Shown: positions 47,270 to 56,996, counted from the stretch's first letter. The stretch is DNA of 64,000 nt from an uncultured Lachnospiraceae bacterium (GCA_947627245.1 CANQVH010000012.1:1-64000), one strand, 5' to 3'. Notes: a model not told the origin generated them from the sequence alone. A program made the numbers and translations.

Positions 47270-49776
47270 GTAAACAAAGGGTACGAGCGGATAACTTTGA
47301 ACAATTAATCGAGATCGTCAAGGCGGTTCAGCGCGGAAAGGATCCGGAAGAGTCCCTGCGGGAGAAAGAGGAGCAGGAGCTTCGGGAATTGCTCGCCCGT
47401 GAAGAAGGCGAGGCGGAGCTTCCCGAGGAGGAGCGGACGCCGGAGGAGCAGCAAGAGGACGTGCGGACGATCAGCCGTCTGCTGCACAGGTGGAAGCCGG
47501 GCGATGGGCGGAACAAGGATCGGACAGGCGAGAACTCCGGCAAAGCGGACAAAGACGAGTCGGGCGCGGACAAGGCAGACGCGGACAAAACAAATGTGGC
47601 CGGGGCGGATGCCGATCGTGCGGATAAAGGCGATCCGGATGTGGACAAGGCAGATGCAGATAAAGCGGACGCGTCTTTGAAGGTCAAAAAGCCGCCGCTT
47701 TTTCAGAGGCTTAAAGACATGCTCCCGGAACAAAAGCCCAAGGCAAAGCGCAGGAAAAAGAGAGCGGAAAATGCGCCGGACAAGGACGGTGCGGCGACCC
47801 TGCGCGGAAAGCTTGCCCGGATCGGATTCCGACGTAAGGAGATGCTGCTTGCGGGGACAGGACTTTTGCTTGCGATATTTGTGGTCGTTCTGATCGTTCG
47901 CTCGGTCACGCTCTCGCAGGCGGAGAAGCGCAAGATGGAGGGAGTGACGGCCGACGAAGGCCTGACGGTCCTACTTGAGAAGAAGCCGGATCGGTGGTGC
48001 CAGTCGTACCCGGTAGAGCTGACGGTCCGTGCGAAGAATGCACAGATCGACAAGGCGACCGTGAACGGCACCGATTATATACTGGATGAGAAGGGCAGGC
48101 TTACGGCGAAGGTGAGCGAGCCAACGCTGGATGTCTCTGTGAATACAGATCAGGGAACTTTGAAGGCGCGGGTCGAGGTCCCGATGATCGACGCACAGTC
48201 TCCGATCGTCAATGTGACAAGGAAGCAGGATCAGATCACGGTGTCGGCGGGGGACGCGCGTTCCGAGATCGCAAAGATCCGTTATGCGGTCGTACATAAC
48301 AACGCGCTCTCCAATGTTCCGGAATATCTGGATTACACTACGCCTCTTACCTTTGAGGAGGATAGCGTTTATTATTTCTATGCGCAGGATGCGGCGGGCA
48401 ATCGGTGCAGGCCGCTTGTGACGACGATGGAGACCGCGCAGTCGCTCAGCCTTTCCCGGGAGGAAGCCGATCTTTACCCGGATGAGACGATCTATCTGGA
48501 GGCGCAGGTGGAGCCGGAGGGCGCGCTCTTGAACAACTTGAAATTTACGAGCGCGAATCCGGAAGTGGTCTCGGTGGACAGCACGGGAAAAGTGACGGCT
48601 CAGGGCATCGGAAGCACGATCGTTACGGTGAGCGCCGACGAGGTGAAGGAGGCGTCCTGCAAGGTGACGGTCGGAGAGAGCCGGTCCGTGACGATCAGCG
48701 CGGTGGGAGACTGCACGCTCGGAACGGACGTGGGTCTCAATTCAAGCACCAGCTTCGACGCGTTTGACATCGTCAACGGACATTCATGGTTTTTCCAGAA
48801 TGTGAAGGATATTCTGAGCGAGGATGACGCGACCTTCGCGAATCTGGAGGGGACGCTCACGACCGAGACGCAGCGCGAAAATAAGCAGTATGCGTTTAAG
48901 GGTGACCCGTCCTACACACAGATCTTGAAAAACGGCTCGATCGACGTGGTGACGCTCGCGAACAATCACAGCAGTGACTACGGGCCGCAGAGCCTTGCGG
49001 ACACGAAGCGGTATCTGACAGAAGCCGGTATCGACTACTGTCAGGATACCGAAATTGCGGTAAAGAACGTCAACGGAATCCCGACCGCTTTCGTCGGCAT
49101 CTATGTGCTGGACGACGGCATGGACAGCGAAAAGGAGCTGCGCGAGGCGGTTGCGGCGGCGAAGGAGCAGGGAGCAAGGCTCATTATCGTCGCATTCCAC
49201 TGGGGAAATGAGAAAGAGACGCAGCCGGATGCCACCCAGCAGGAGCTGGCGCATATCGCGGTAGACTGCGGCGCAAATCTGGTGGTAGGACATCATCCGC
49301 ATGTGCTGCAGGGGATTGAGAAATACAATGGGGCGTACATCGTCTACAGCCTCGGGAATTTCTGCTTCGGGGGCAATAGCGCTCCGTCTGATATGGATAC
49401 CATGATCTTCCGGCAGACCTTTACGGTGACGCAGGACGACGTGCTGGACGATGATCAGATCGAGATCATTCCGTGCAGCATTTCCTCGGAGGCATACTAC
49501 AACAACTATCAGCCGACGCCGGTGCAGGATGCGGAGGCGCAGCGGATCCTCGGTCGCATCAATGAATACAGTGCGCCGTTCGGGATGAGCTACGGCGCCT
49601 CGGATCAAACAGCCGAGACTGAAGCGGACGGCTCGGTCGACGCAGCCCTAGGCGACGCGGACGGAACTTCAGACGGTTCGGCCGACGCAGTCTCAGTCGA
49701 CGCGGGTGAAACTTCAGACGGCTCAGCCGATGCAGCCTCAGGCGATGGGAGCGGAACCTCGGACGGAACAATCTGA
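47266..49776 (+). CDS. Membrane-anchored CapA-family protein with acidic N-terminus, Ig-like (Big_2) domain and C-terminal repeats
   Basis: TM LLAGTGLLLAIFVVVLIV; Big_2-like NPEVVSVDSTGKVTAQGIGSTIVTVSA; CapA ISAVGDCTLGTDVG, FANLEGTLTTE, VVTLANNHSSDYGPQS, VVGHHPHVLQGIEKYNGAYIVYSLGNF. Start overlaps purL stop (ATGA). Confidence 0.9.
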   Translation: MSKQRVRADNFEQLIEIVKAVQRGKDPEESLREKEEQELRELLAREEGEAELPEEERTPEEQQEDVRTISRLLHRWKPGDGRNKDRTGENSGKADKDESGADKADADKTNVAGADADRADKGDPDVDKADADKADASLKVKKPPLFQRLKDMLPEQKPKAKRRKKRAENAPDKDGAATLRGKLARIGFRRKEMLLAGTGLLLAIFVVVLIVRSVTLSQAEKRKMEGVTADEGLTVLLEKKPDRWCQSYPVELTVRAKNAQIDKATVNGTDYILDEKGRLTAKVSEPTLDVSVNTDQGTLKARVEVPMIDAQSPIVNVTRKQDQITVSAGDARSEIAKIRYAVVHNNALSNVPEYLDYTTPLTFEEDSVYYFYAQDAAGNRCRPLVTTMETAQSLSLSREEADLYPDETIYLEAQVEPEGALLNNLKFTSANPEVVSVDSTGKVTAQGIGSTIVTVSADEVKEASCKVTVGESRSVTISAVGDCTLGTDVGLNSSTSFDAFDIVNGHSWFFQNVKDILSEDDATFANLEGTLTTETQRENKQYAFKGDPSYTQILKNGSIDVVTLANNHSSDYGPQSLADTKRYLTEAGIDYCQDTEIAVKNVNGIPTAFVGIYVLDDGMDSEKELREAVAAAKEQGARLIIVAFHWGNEKETQPDATQQELAHIAVDCGANLVVGHHPHVLQGIEKYNGAYIVYSLGNFCFGGNSAPSDMDTMIFRQTFTVTQDDVLDDDQIEIIPCSISSEAYYNNYQPTPVQDAEAQRILGRINEYSAPFGMSYGASDQTAETEADGSVDAALGDADGTSDGSADAVSVDAGETSDGSADAASGDGSGTSDGTI
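49627..49761 (+). repeat. Three tandem copies of a degenerate 45-nt coding repeat
   Basis: DGSVDAALGDADGTS / DGSADAVSVDAGETS / DGSADAASGDGSGTS followed by DGTI. Confidence 0.75.
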
Positions 49777-49787
49777 TACACAGTTGG

Positions 49788-49820
49788 GAAGGTGCAACAT
49801 AGCGTTGCACCTTCTTTTTC
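49788..49820 (+). terminator. Rho-independent terminator
   Basis: GAAGGTGCAAC-(5 nt)-GTTGCACCTTC followed by TTTTTC. Confidence 0.9.
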
Positions 49821-50000
49821 TTTCGACATATTTTGAAAAATTTTCAGGTAATTCAAAGACTGCCACCGATTTTGCAAATAAAATGACACCTATTGCATCG
49901 ATATATTGAAAAATTCTGGTGGAAGTGCTACCATTTTTGCCGCAGGGAACTCATATGTTCTCGGATCGTCAGGAGCAGACGAAGAAAGGGGCGGTCAAAT

Positions 50001-50531
50001 ATGGTCTGTTGTCAAAAAGCGAGAAAAATATACTACCAAGCGCTGGAGGGCAGCCGGTACCTCTTGGCGGATGAACGCGATAAGAAAAAACTCCTTGATA
50101 TCCTTTTTGCCGTTGAAAAGGAAGAAGAGTGGCTGATCTATGCGTTCTGCCTGACCGATGACGGCGCATATTTTGTTGTAGAGGCATCCGGAGTCTCCTC
50201 GGTCCGAAGGGGCGCTTGGCGGGCCGCGGGCGAATTCCTTGGGAGGTATCGGGCAAATTCTTCGCATCCGAGAGGACGGGAGACATTCCTCAGGGGCGAT
50301 ACGCCCAAGGAGCTTGATTCGCTATGGGAGATTGCGGCCCGCTGCCGGCAGATCCACAGGCTGCCTCTCGAAAAGGGCTATGTCAGCCGGCTGGATGATT
50401 ACTGGTGGAGCAGCTATATTACATACGCCGGGGAGTACGACTGGAAGATGGTGGACTGCCGGATTTTGTCGTTGTATTTTTCGGCGGATCCGGAAGTCGC
50501 ACGGCGTCGGCTCGTGAAGTTTCACCAGTAA
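50001..50531 (+). CDS. RAYT/Y1-transposase-like protein lacking the HUH motif
   Basis: ARKIYYQALEGSRYLLADERDKKKLLDIL and IHRLPLEKGYVSRLDDYWWSSYITYAGEYDW match the RAYT framework, but the expected MxNHxH segment reads CLTDDGAYFVVE. ATG 50001 has an RBS. Confidence 0.72.
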   Translation: MVCCQKARKIYYQALEGSRYLLADERDKKKLLDILFAVEKEEEWLIYAFCLTDDGAYFVVEASGVSSVRRGAWRAAGEFLGRYRANSSHPRGRETFLRGDTPKELDSLWEIAARCRQIHRLPLEKGYVSRLDDYWWSSYITYAGEYDWKMVDCRILSLYFSADPEVARRRLVKFHQ

Positions 50532-50675
50532 TCAATAGATAAAAACGACCGGACGTGTAATTTGTGACGAAATTCGAATATATTTCTTAAAAATTTGAAA
50601 AAAGCATGACAAATGAAAAGAATGGTGCTAGAATGTAAAGCCGGATGAGATACTAACTGTGAGGAGATTCCAATC

Positions 50676-51311
50676 ATGAAACACAGAGCATTGCTCTTGG
50701 CAGTGTCAGCCGCGGTGGGAGTTTTCCTTCTGACTGCGTGTACTTCCTCAGAGGAAGAGATCGCGCGGGACGTCAGGACAGAGTCTTCCGGAAATGCAGG
50801 CGCGGCGGATGATGGGAGCGCCGACGGCGCTGCGGATCAGCAGGAGGTGTCCGCGGACACGGGCGACGGCTCAGGAGCATCGGACACTTCGGACGGGCAG
50901 ACACAGGACGGGGTGTCGGAGGATACGTCTTCTCAGACAGAGACGGGCGCGCCGGAAGAGCCTCAGACGGAAGCGGTGCCTGCCGATGCAGGAGCGGCAC
51001 CCGTAGAGGATATCTGGTCGGGGACGTTCGCAAGCGATCAGGAGACGGTCACGATCTCATTGCTCGACGCGAACAGCTTTTCGTTTTCCTTTGCGAATTC
51101 CGGGATCTCGTCGACCGCGGAAATAGACGGGACGCAGGCGATATACCGAGGAGACGACTACCACGTGGTGGTATTTGAAATGAACGAAGGGGTTTTGCAC
51201 ATCACCGTGTCGAGCGAAGAGGATTTTGACGCATCCGCTTCGCCGTTGAACGGGACGTATGTGCGGCAGACAGTGACTTCAGACACTGAATGGGGAGAAG
51301 AGGAAACATGA
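50676..51311 (+). CDS. Lipoprotein with acidic low-complexity linker
   Basis: Lipobox AVGVFLLTACTSSEEE then Asp/Ser/Gly-rich linker. Confidence 0.8.
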   Translation: MKHRALLLAVSAAVGVFLLTACTSSEEEIARDVRTESSGNAGAADDGSADGAADQQEVSADTGDGSGASDTSDGQTQDGVSEDTSSQTETGAPEEPQTEAVPADAGAAPVEDIWSGTFASDQETVTISLLDANSFSFSFANSGISSTAEIDGTQAIYRGDDYHVVVFEMNEGVLHITVSSEEDFDASASPLNGTYVRQTVTSDTEWGEEET

Positions 51312-51985
51312 AATTAGAAGCGATCAAAAACTGGTTCAAGCGGTATCCGTACATGGTTGCGCTGGTGTACATGGCGTTTTATCTGACGGTGTTCCATTAT
51401 CTGGAAAACACCGTGGTGCCGAAGTATATTGTACACTGCAAGCTGGACGAGATGATCCCGTTCTGCGAGGCTTTCATCATTCCGTATATATTCTGGTTCC
51501 CGTATATGGCGGGCGCGTTCATCTGGTTCAAGCACCGCGGCTGGGAGGATTATTCGAAGCTGTGCAGGCTCATATTCTCGGGACTGACGATCTGCCTGAT
51601 CATCTATTATATTTTCCCGACGGGACTGAATCTCCGGCTTGCGGCGAATCCGCACGAGACCGGTTTCCTCTATAATATGGTCGTCATGCTGCGCGCGATC
51701 GACACGCCGACGAATGTCTGTCCGTCGATCCATGTGATGAACACGGTCATGGTGTTTCAGGCGATCTGCAGTCTGGAGAATCTGAAGCATCGGAAGCTTA
51801 CAATCGCCGTGCATTTCGTGATCATGGTTCTGATCTGCGCATCTACGGTGATGCTGGATCAGCATTCGGTGATCGATGTGGTATGCGGCGTGATGATGAG
51901 CGTTGTGATCCACGGGCTGGTCTACAAGGTCGAGTGGAGAGAGGAGCTTGCGCGCAGAAAGACGGAAGTGCGCAGGATTTCCTGA
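51308..51985 (+). CDS. PAP2-family membrane phosphatase
   Basis: NVCPSIHVMNTVMVFQAI and DQHSVIDVVCGVMMS; ATG 51308 overlaps the upstream stop. Confidence 0.85.
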   Translation: MKLEAIKNWFKRYPYMVALVYMAFYLTVFHYLENTVVPKYIVHCKLDEMIPFCEAFIIPYIFWFPYMAGAFIWFKHRGWEDYSKLCRLIFSGLTICLIIYYIFPTGLNLRLAANPHETGFLYNMVVMLRAIDTPTNVCPSIHVMNTVMVFQAICSLENLKHRKLTIAVHFVIMVLICASTVMLDQHSVIDVVCGVMMSVVIHGLVYKVEWREELARRKTEVRRIS

Positions 51986-51994
51986 AATTAGTGC

Positions 51995-52024
51995 TTGACT
52001 TTTAATTATACTTTGGATTATAAT
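51995..52024 (+). promoter_or_regulatory. SigmaA promoter for the tRNA cluster
   Basis: TTGACT -18 nt- TATAAT, followed by GAAGCGGG...CCCGCTTC hairpin and tRNAs. Confidence 0.8.
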
Positions 52025-52057
52025 AGCGAAGCGGGTTGTGTGACAGCCCGCTTCTAT

Positions 52058-52130
52058 GGGGTCTTAGCTCAGCTGGGAGAGCATCTGCCTTACAAGCAGA
52101 GGGTCACAGGTTCGAGCCCTGTAGGCCCCA
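52058..52130 (+). tRNA. tRNA-Val (anticodon TAC)
   Basis: Full cloverleaf GGGGTCT...TCTGC CTTACAA GCAGA...TTCGAGC...AGGCCCCA. Confidence 0.95.
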
Positions 52131-52143
52131 TACAACAACATAT

Positions 52144-52217
52144 GGCGGAATAGCTCAGCTGGCTAGAGCACACGGTTCATACCCGTGGTGTCGAGAGTTC
52201 AAGTCTCCCTTCCGCTA
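52144..52217 (+). tRNA. tRNA-Met (anticodon CAT)
   Basis: Full cloverleaf GGCGGAA...CACGG TTCATAC CCGTG...TTCAAGT...TTCCGCTA. Confidence 0.95.
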
Positions 52218-52442
52218 CTTTGAAAGCATCGCAGAGCGCGGTGCTTTTTCTTTTTGCGCCGCATAAGATTTGTCAGGTGAAAAACATCCGATATCCATTG
52301 ACATAAAACTTTGAAAATGATATGCTAATTGTGTATATTCTGCAAAAAACAGCTCAGGTTCGGACAACTGTTCCGAGATGTTTTTGCGAATAAATATTGC
52401 ATAAATTTTGCGGCCGTGACACGACGGCAGAATGGAGACAAA

Positions 52443-52793
52443 ATGGCATTATTGGATGAATTGAAAGGGCTTGGCTCAAATGTTGACGAAGGTCTGGAAC
52501 GCTTTATGGGGAATGCGGCGCTTTATGAGAAGATGCTGCGCAAGCTTCCGGATATGATAAGGAAGACGGACGTCGGAGGGGCGTTCGCGAACGGGGAGCT
52601 GAAAGAGGCGGAGGAGCAGGCGCACGCGCTGAAGGGCGCTACCGGGAATCTTTCTGTTACGCCGCTTTACGAGGGCTACACGAAGGTCGTGGATCTTCTG
52701 CGGGCCGGACAGGCGGACGAGGCGAAGGCAATCTATGACGGAATGATTTCCGTGCAGGAGCAGGTGATCGCCTGCATTGAGCGTAGCGAATGA
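52443..52793 (+). CDS. HPt (histidine phosphotransfer) domain protein
   Basis: EAEEQAHALKGATGNLSVTPLYE; start ATG 52443. Confidence 0.87.
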   Translation: MALLDELKGLGSNVDEGLERFMGNAALYEKMLRKLPDMIRKTDVGGAFANGELKEAEEQAHALKGATGNLSVTPLYEGYTKVVDLLRAGQADEAKAIYDGMISVQEQVIACIERSE

Positions 52794-52857
52794 GCGCGTG
52801 TAAAATAGCGAAAATGGCGGGCAATCGCGAAACGACTATGAGAGGGGTGCGGATAAT

Positions 52858-53904
52858 TTGACGGACATGACAATATTGATTGTGGATGATGTTGAGATCA
52901 ATCGCGGGCTTCTTACGGAGATATTCGGGGACGAATATAATATTATCGAGGCGTCGAACGGCGTGGAGGCGGTCAAGGTGTTGAACGGAGACACCAAGAT
53001 CTCGGCGATGCTGCTCGATCTGCTGATGCCTGAGATGGATGGACTGGGCGTGCTCAGAGAGATGAACAAGAACGGTATGATCAAGTCGATCCCGGTCTTT
53101 CTGATCACGGCGGCCAACAGCAACGAGATGCTGATGGAAGGATATAACCTTGGCGCGGTCGATATTATTTCCAAGCCTTTTACGCCGCATTTCCTGCGCA
53201 GCCGGATCAACAGGGTAATCGAGCTCTATCGGCACAGGAATGAGCTGGAGAGCATCGTCGCCGAGCAGGTGGAGAAGCTGAATCGGATGAATCAGTCCGT
53301 GATCGAGACGCTGGCGACGGTCATCGAGTTCCGGGACTGCGAGTCGGGCGAGCATGTCAAGCGTATTTCCGGACTCACGAATCTGCTGCTGACGCAGGTG
53401 AGCAATACGTATCCGGAGTACAATATGCCGAAAGCGGAGATTGAGAAGATTGCGCTGGCGTCCGTGCTTCACGACGTGGGCAAGATCGCGATCCCGGACG
53501 GCATTCTGAACAAGCCGGGCCGTCTGACGCCGGAGGAGTTCGAAATCATGAAGCAGCACACGGTCAAGGGCGGGGAGATCCTGCAGACGATCCCTGAGAT
53601 CATGGATGCGGAGATTTACGAATATAGTTTTGATATCGCGAGACACCATCATGAGCGCTGGGACGGAAGAGGATATCCGGACGGCCTGAAGGGCGACGAG
53701 ACGTCGATCGGCGCGCAGGTTGTGGCGGTGGCGGATGTCTACGACGCGCTCACCTCGGAGCGTGTCTACAAGAAAGCGTTCGACCATGATACCGCTGTGA
53801 AGATGATCCGTAACGGTGAGTGCGGCACGTTCAACGAGAAGCTGTTGAGCGCGTTCGCGGCGGTCGAGGACAGGATCAGGAACAGAGAATGGCTGAGTGA
53901 ATAA
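52858..53904 (+). CDS. Response regulator with HD-GYP c-di-GMP phosphodiesterase domain
   Basis: REC: ILIVDDVEINRGLL, AMLLDLLMPEMDG. HD-GYP: LHDVGKIAIPDGILNKPGRLT, HHHERWDGRGYPDGL. TTG start. Confidence 0.95.
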   Translation: MTDMTILIVDDVEINRGLLTEIFGDEYNIIEASNGVEAVKVLNGDTKISAMLLDLLMPEMDGLGVLREMNKNGMIKSIPVFLITAANSNEMLMEGYNLGAVDIISKPFTPHFLRSRINRVIELYRHRNELESIVAEQVEKLNRMNQSVIETLATVIEFRDCESGEHVKRISGLTNLLLTQVSNTYPEYNMPKAEIEKIALASVLHDVGKIAIPDGILNKPGRLTPEEFEIMKQHTVKGGEILQTIPEIMDAEIYEYSFDIARHHHERWDGRGYPDGLKGDETSIGAQVVAVADVYDALTSERVYKKAFDHDTAVKMIRNGECGTFNEKLLSAFAAVEDRIRNREWLSE

Positions 53905-53927
53905 GGCATACGAAAGGACAGGACGCT

Positions 53928-54896
53928 ATGAAGAAATATGACGTGACGGCGCTGGGCGAGCTGTTGATTGATTTTACGGAGAACGGCGCCAGCGGTCAGG
54001 GGAATCCGTTGTTTGAGGCGAACCCGGGCGGGGCTCCGTGCAACGTCCTCGCCATGCTCGGAAAGCTGGGAGACAGGACGGCGTTTATCGGAAAGGTCGG
54101 GAAGGACTTTTTCGGAACGCAGTTGAAGGAAGCGGTTGAGGAGGTCGGGATTGATGCCACGTACCTCTACATGGACGAGAAGGTACACACAACGCTCGCG
54201 CTGGTACATACGTTTCCGGACGGCGATCGGGATTTTTCCTTCTATCGGGATCCGGGAGCCGATATGATGCTGACCGAGGACGAGGTGCCGGAGGAACAGA
54301 TCCGCGATTCAAAGATTTTCCATTTCGGCACGCTGTCCATGACGCATGAGGGCGTCCGCAAGGCTACGAAGAAAGCGCTCTCCGTCGCGAAGGCGGCCGG
54401 GACGATGATCTCCTTCGATCCGAACCTGCGCCCGCCGCTCTGGGAATCGCTCGACGACGCGAAGGAGCAGGTGCTCTACGGGCTCGGATTCTGCGATATC
54501 CTGAAGATTTCGGACAACGAGATCCAGTGGCTGACCGGTGAGGAGGACTTCACGCAGGGCGTCCGGTGGATCAGGGAGCGTTATCCGCAGATTCGGCTGA
54601 TCCTTGTCTCGATGGGCAGGGATGGCAGCCGCGCGTATTACGGGGATTCGATCGTCGAGGTTCCGGCGCGTCTGTGCCCGGACACGATCGAGACGACGGG
54701 CGCCGGGGACACGTTCTGCGGTTGTGTGTTGCATTATGTCTGCGGACACGGGCTCGACGGCCTGACGGATCAGGATTTGAAGGAGATGCTCTGCTTCGCG
54801 AATGCGGCGGCCTCGATCATCACGACGAGAAAGGGCGCGCTGCGCGTGATGCCGAATCCGGAAGAGATACAGAGCGTTCTTGCCGCGGAGAAATAA
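53928..54896 (+). CDS. PfkB-family carbohydrate kinase (fructokinase-like)
   Basis: GELLIDFTENG, NPGGAPCNVLAMLGKLG, SFDPNLRPPLW, ETTGAGDTFCGCVLHY. Confidence 0.94.
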   Translation: MKKYDVTALGELLIDFTENGASGQGNPLFEANPGGAPCNVLAMLGKLGDRTAFIGKVGKDFFGTQLKEAVEEVGIDATYLYMDEKVHTTLALVHTFPDGDRDFSFYRDPGADMMLTEDEVPEEQIRDSKIFHFGTLSMTHEGVRKATKKALSVAKAAGTMISFDPNLRPPLWESLDDAKEQVLYGLGFCDILKISDNEIQWLTGEEDFTQGVRWIRERYPQIRLILVSMGRDGSRAYYGDSIVEVPARLCPDTIETTGAGDTFCGCVLHYVCGHGLDGLTDQDLKEMLCFANAAASIITTRKGALRVMPNPEEIQSVLAAEK

Positions 54897-54923
54897 AAAT
54901 TAAATAAAAGAATCCAGAATCAG

Positions 54924-54980
54924 AAATACCGTTTGCATCGGGTTTTCAAACGCCCGTGCAAGCGGTATTTTTGCTTTTTC
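54924..54980 (+). terminator. Rho-independent terminator
   Basis: AAATACCGTTTGCA..CGGG/CCCG.TGCAAGCGGTATTT stem followed by T-rich tail. Confidence 0.8.
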
Positions 54981-55054
54981 CGCCTTGAGTTGAATTTCCT
55001 CGAATTTTGTGTTAAATTAGAAGACAGAAATTACCAAATTCTGGAAATTAGAAG

Positions 55055-56395
55055 GTGAAGACGGTGAAGCGGGAATATCTTGAGGATGATGTACTGAGCG
55101 CGTTTGAAAAGAGAATACGTCTGATTTTTGAAGAGTTTGATAATATCTATATCTCTTTTTCCGGAGGAAAGGACAGCGGACTTCTTCTGAACATGGTGCT
55201 GGATTACCGGAGAAAATATTATCCGGAGAAGGTGATCGGCGTCTTCCATCAGGATTTTGAGGCGCAGTACACCGTGACGACGCAGTATGTGGAGCGGACG
55301 TTCGAGCGCATCCGAAAGGAAGCGGAGCTTTACTGGGTCTGCCTTCCGATGGCGACGCGCACGGCGCTCGGCAGCTATGAGATGTACTGGTATCCGTGGG
55401 ACGACAAGAAACAGGACATCTGGGTCAGGGAAATGCCGAAACACGACTATGTGATCAACATGGAAAACAATCCCATGACGACCTACCGCTATCGGATGCA
55501 TCAGGAGGATCTGGCGAAGCAGTTCGGGCGCTGGTACCGGATGTCCCACGGGGACAAGAAGACCGTTTGCCTGCTGGGAATGCGGGCGGACGAGTCCCTG
55601 CAGAGGTACAGCGGTTTCCTCAACAAAAAATACGGATATCGGGGCGAGTGCTGGATCAGCAAGCAGTTTAAGGACGTCTGGTGCGCTTCTCCGCTTTATG
55701 ACTGGACCTCCGAGGATGTCTGGCACGCGAATTATCTTTTCAATTACGATTATAACCGCCTGTATGACCTTTATTATATGGCCGGACTGAAGGTATCGCA
55801 GATGCGCGTGGCGTCGCCGTTCAACGATTATTCCAAGGACGCGCTGAACCTGTACCGCGTGATCGATCCGCAGATCTGGGTGAAGCTGGTAGGACGCGTG
55901 CAGGGCGCAAATTTTGCCAGCATTTATGCGAAGACGAAGGCGATGGGCTATCGCAGCGTTTCGCTGCCGGAGGGGCATACGTGGAAGTCCTACACGCAGT
56001 TTTTGCTGGATACGCTCCCGACCAGACTCAGAAACAATTATGTGAAGAAATTCAACACCTCGATCGAGTTCTGGCACAAGACCGGCGGCGGACTGGACGA
56101 GGAGACGATTCGGGAGCTCGAGGAGCACGGCTACAAGATTCAGCGAAACGGCGTCTCCAACTATACGCTGAACAAAAAGTCGCGCGTGATCTTTCTTGAG
56201 AAAATTCCGGACGACACGGACGACATCAAATCGACAAAGGATATTCCGAGCTGGAAACGCATGTGCTTTTGCATTTTGAAGAACGACCACATCTGCCGTT
56301 TCATGGGGTTCGGCATGACGCGGGAGCAGCAGAAGCGCATCAATCTGATCCGGGATAAGTACAAGAGCGTGGAGGATATGAATTATGGAACATAA
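55055..56395 (+). CDS. ibrA: IbrA-like PAPS-reductase family protein (DUF3440)
   Basis: NIYISFSGGKDSGLLLNMVLDYRRKYY (PP-loop), GMRADESLQRYSGFLNKK, VASPFNDYSKDALNLYRVIDPQIWVKLVGRVQGANFA. GTG start. Confidence 0.85.
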   Translation: MKTVKREYLEDDVLSAFEKRIRLIFEEFDNIYISFSGGKDSGLLLNMVLDYRRKYYPEKVIGVFHQDFEAQYTVTTQYVERTFERIRKEAELYWVCLPMATRTALGSYEMYWYPWDDKKQDIWVREMPKHDYVINMENNPMTTYRYRMHQEDLAKQFGRWYRMSHGDKKTVCLLGMRADESLQRYSGFLNKKYGYRGECWISKQFKDVWCASPLYDWTSEDVWHANYLFNYDYNRLYDLYYMAGLKVSQMRVASPFNDYSKDALNLYRVIDPQIWVKLVGRVQGANFASIYAKTKAMGYRSVSLPEGHTWKSYTQFLLDTLPTRLRNNYVKKFNTSIEFWHKTGGGLDEETIRELEEHGYKIQRNGVSNYTLNKKSRVIFLEKIPDDTDDIKSTKDIPSWKRMCFCILKNDHICRFMGFGMTREQQKRINLIRDKYKSVEDMNYGT

Positions 56396-56918
56396 GAGCC
56401 CTGCCTATGGCGTGATTGCAGTGCCGATCGAGAAGATTAAGCCGAATACATACAACCCGAATGCGGTCGCTCCGCCGGAGATGAAGCTGCTCTATGACAG
56501 TATCAAGGCGGACGGGTACACGATGCCGATCGTCTGCTACTACGACAAGGAGGATGACAGCTACATCATCGTGGACGGCTTTCACCGCTACCGGGTCATG
56601 CTGGAGCATCAGGACATCTACGACAGGGAGGGCGGCATGCTTCCGGTCTCTGTGATCGACAAGCCGATCGACCAGCGGATGGCGAGCACGATCCGCCACA
56701 ACCGCGCCCGCGGCAGCCACGATGTGGATCTGATGAGCAACATTGTCAAGGAGCTGCACGAGTTCGGACGTTCGGATGCGTGGATTTCGAGGCATCTTGG
56801 GATGGATCGCGATGAGATCCTGCGCCTGAAGCAGATCACCGGTCTGGCGGCGCTGTTCAAGGACATCAATTTCGGGCAGGCGTGGAAGCCGGTGGACGAG
56901 CTGGATATGGACGAATAA
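56385..56918 (+). CDS. ibrB: IbrB-like ParB/Srx-fold nuclease-like protein
   Basis: KPNTYNPNAVAPPEMKLLYDSIKADGYTMPIVCYY, YIIVDGFHRYRVM, STIRHNRARGSH; 11-nt overlap with ibrA-like gene. Confidence 0.85.
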   Translation: MEHKSPAYGVIAVPIEKIKPNTYNPNAVAPPEMKLLYDSIKADGYTMPIVCYYDKEDDSYIIVDGFHRYRVMLEHQDIYDREGGMLPVSVIDKPIDQRMASTIRHNRARGSHDVDLMSNIVKELHEFGRSDAWISRHLGMDRDEILRLKQITGLAALFKDINFGQAWKPVDELDMDE

Positions 56919-56996
56919 AATTAATTTTTAATACTCTTTTTAGAATTAGTGTAGTATACTAGGTGACAGGGCGAAACGCCGACACGGAGGTATGCT

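Noticed and set aside
49627-49761. Possible CRISPR-like repeat array
   Set aside because: The 45-nt repeats are contiguous, in frame and degenerate inside a CDS; there are no spacers. No CRISPR array was seen in the window.
52036-52266. 76-aa ORF over the tRNA region
   Set aside because: Covers two complete tRNAs; translation of tRNA sequence, not a gene.
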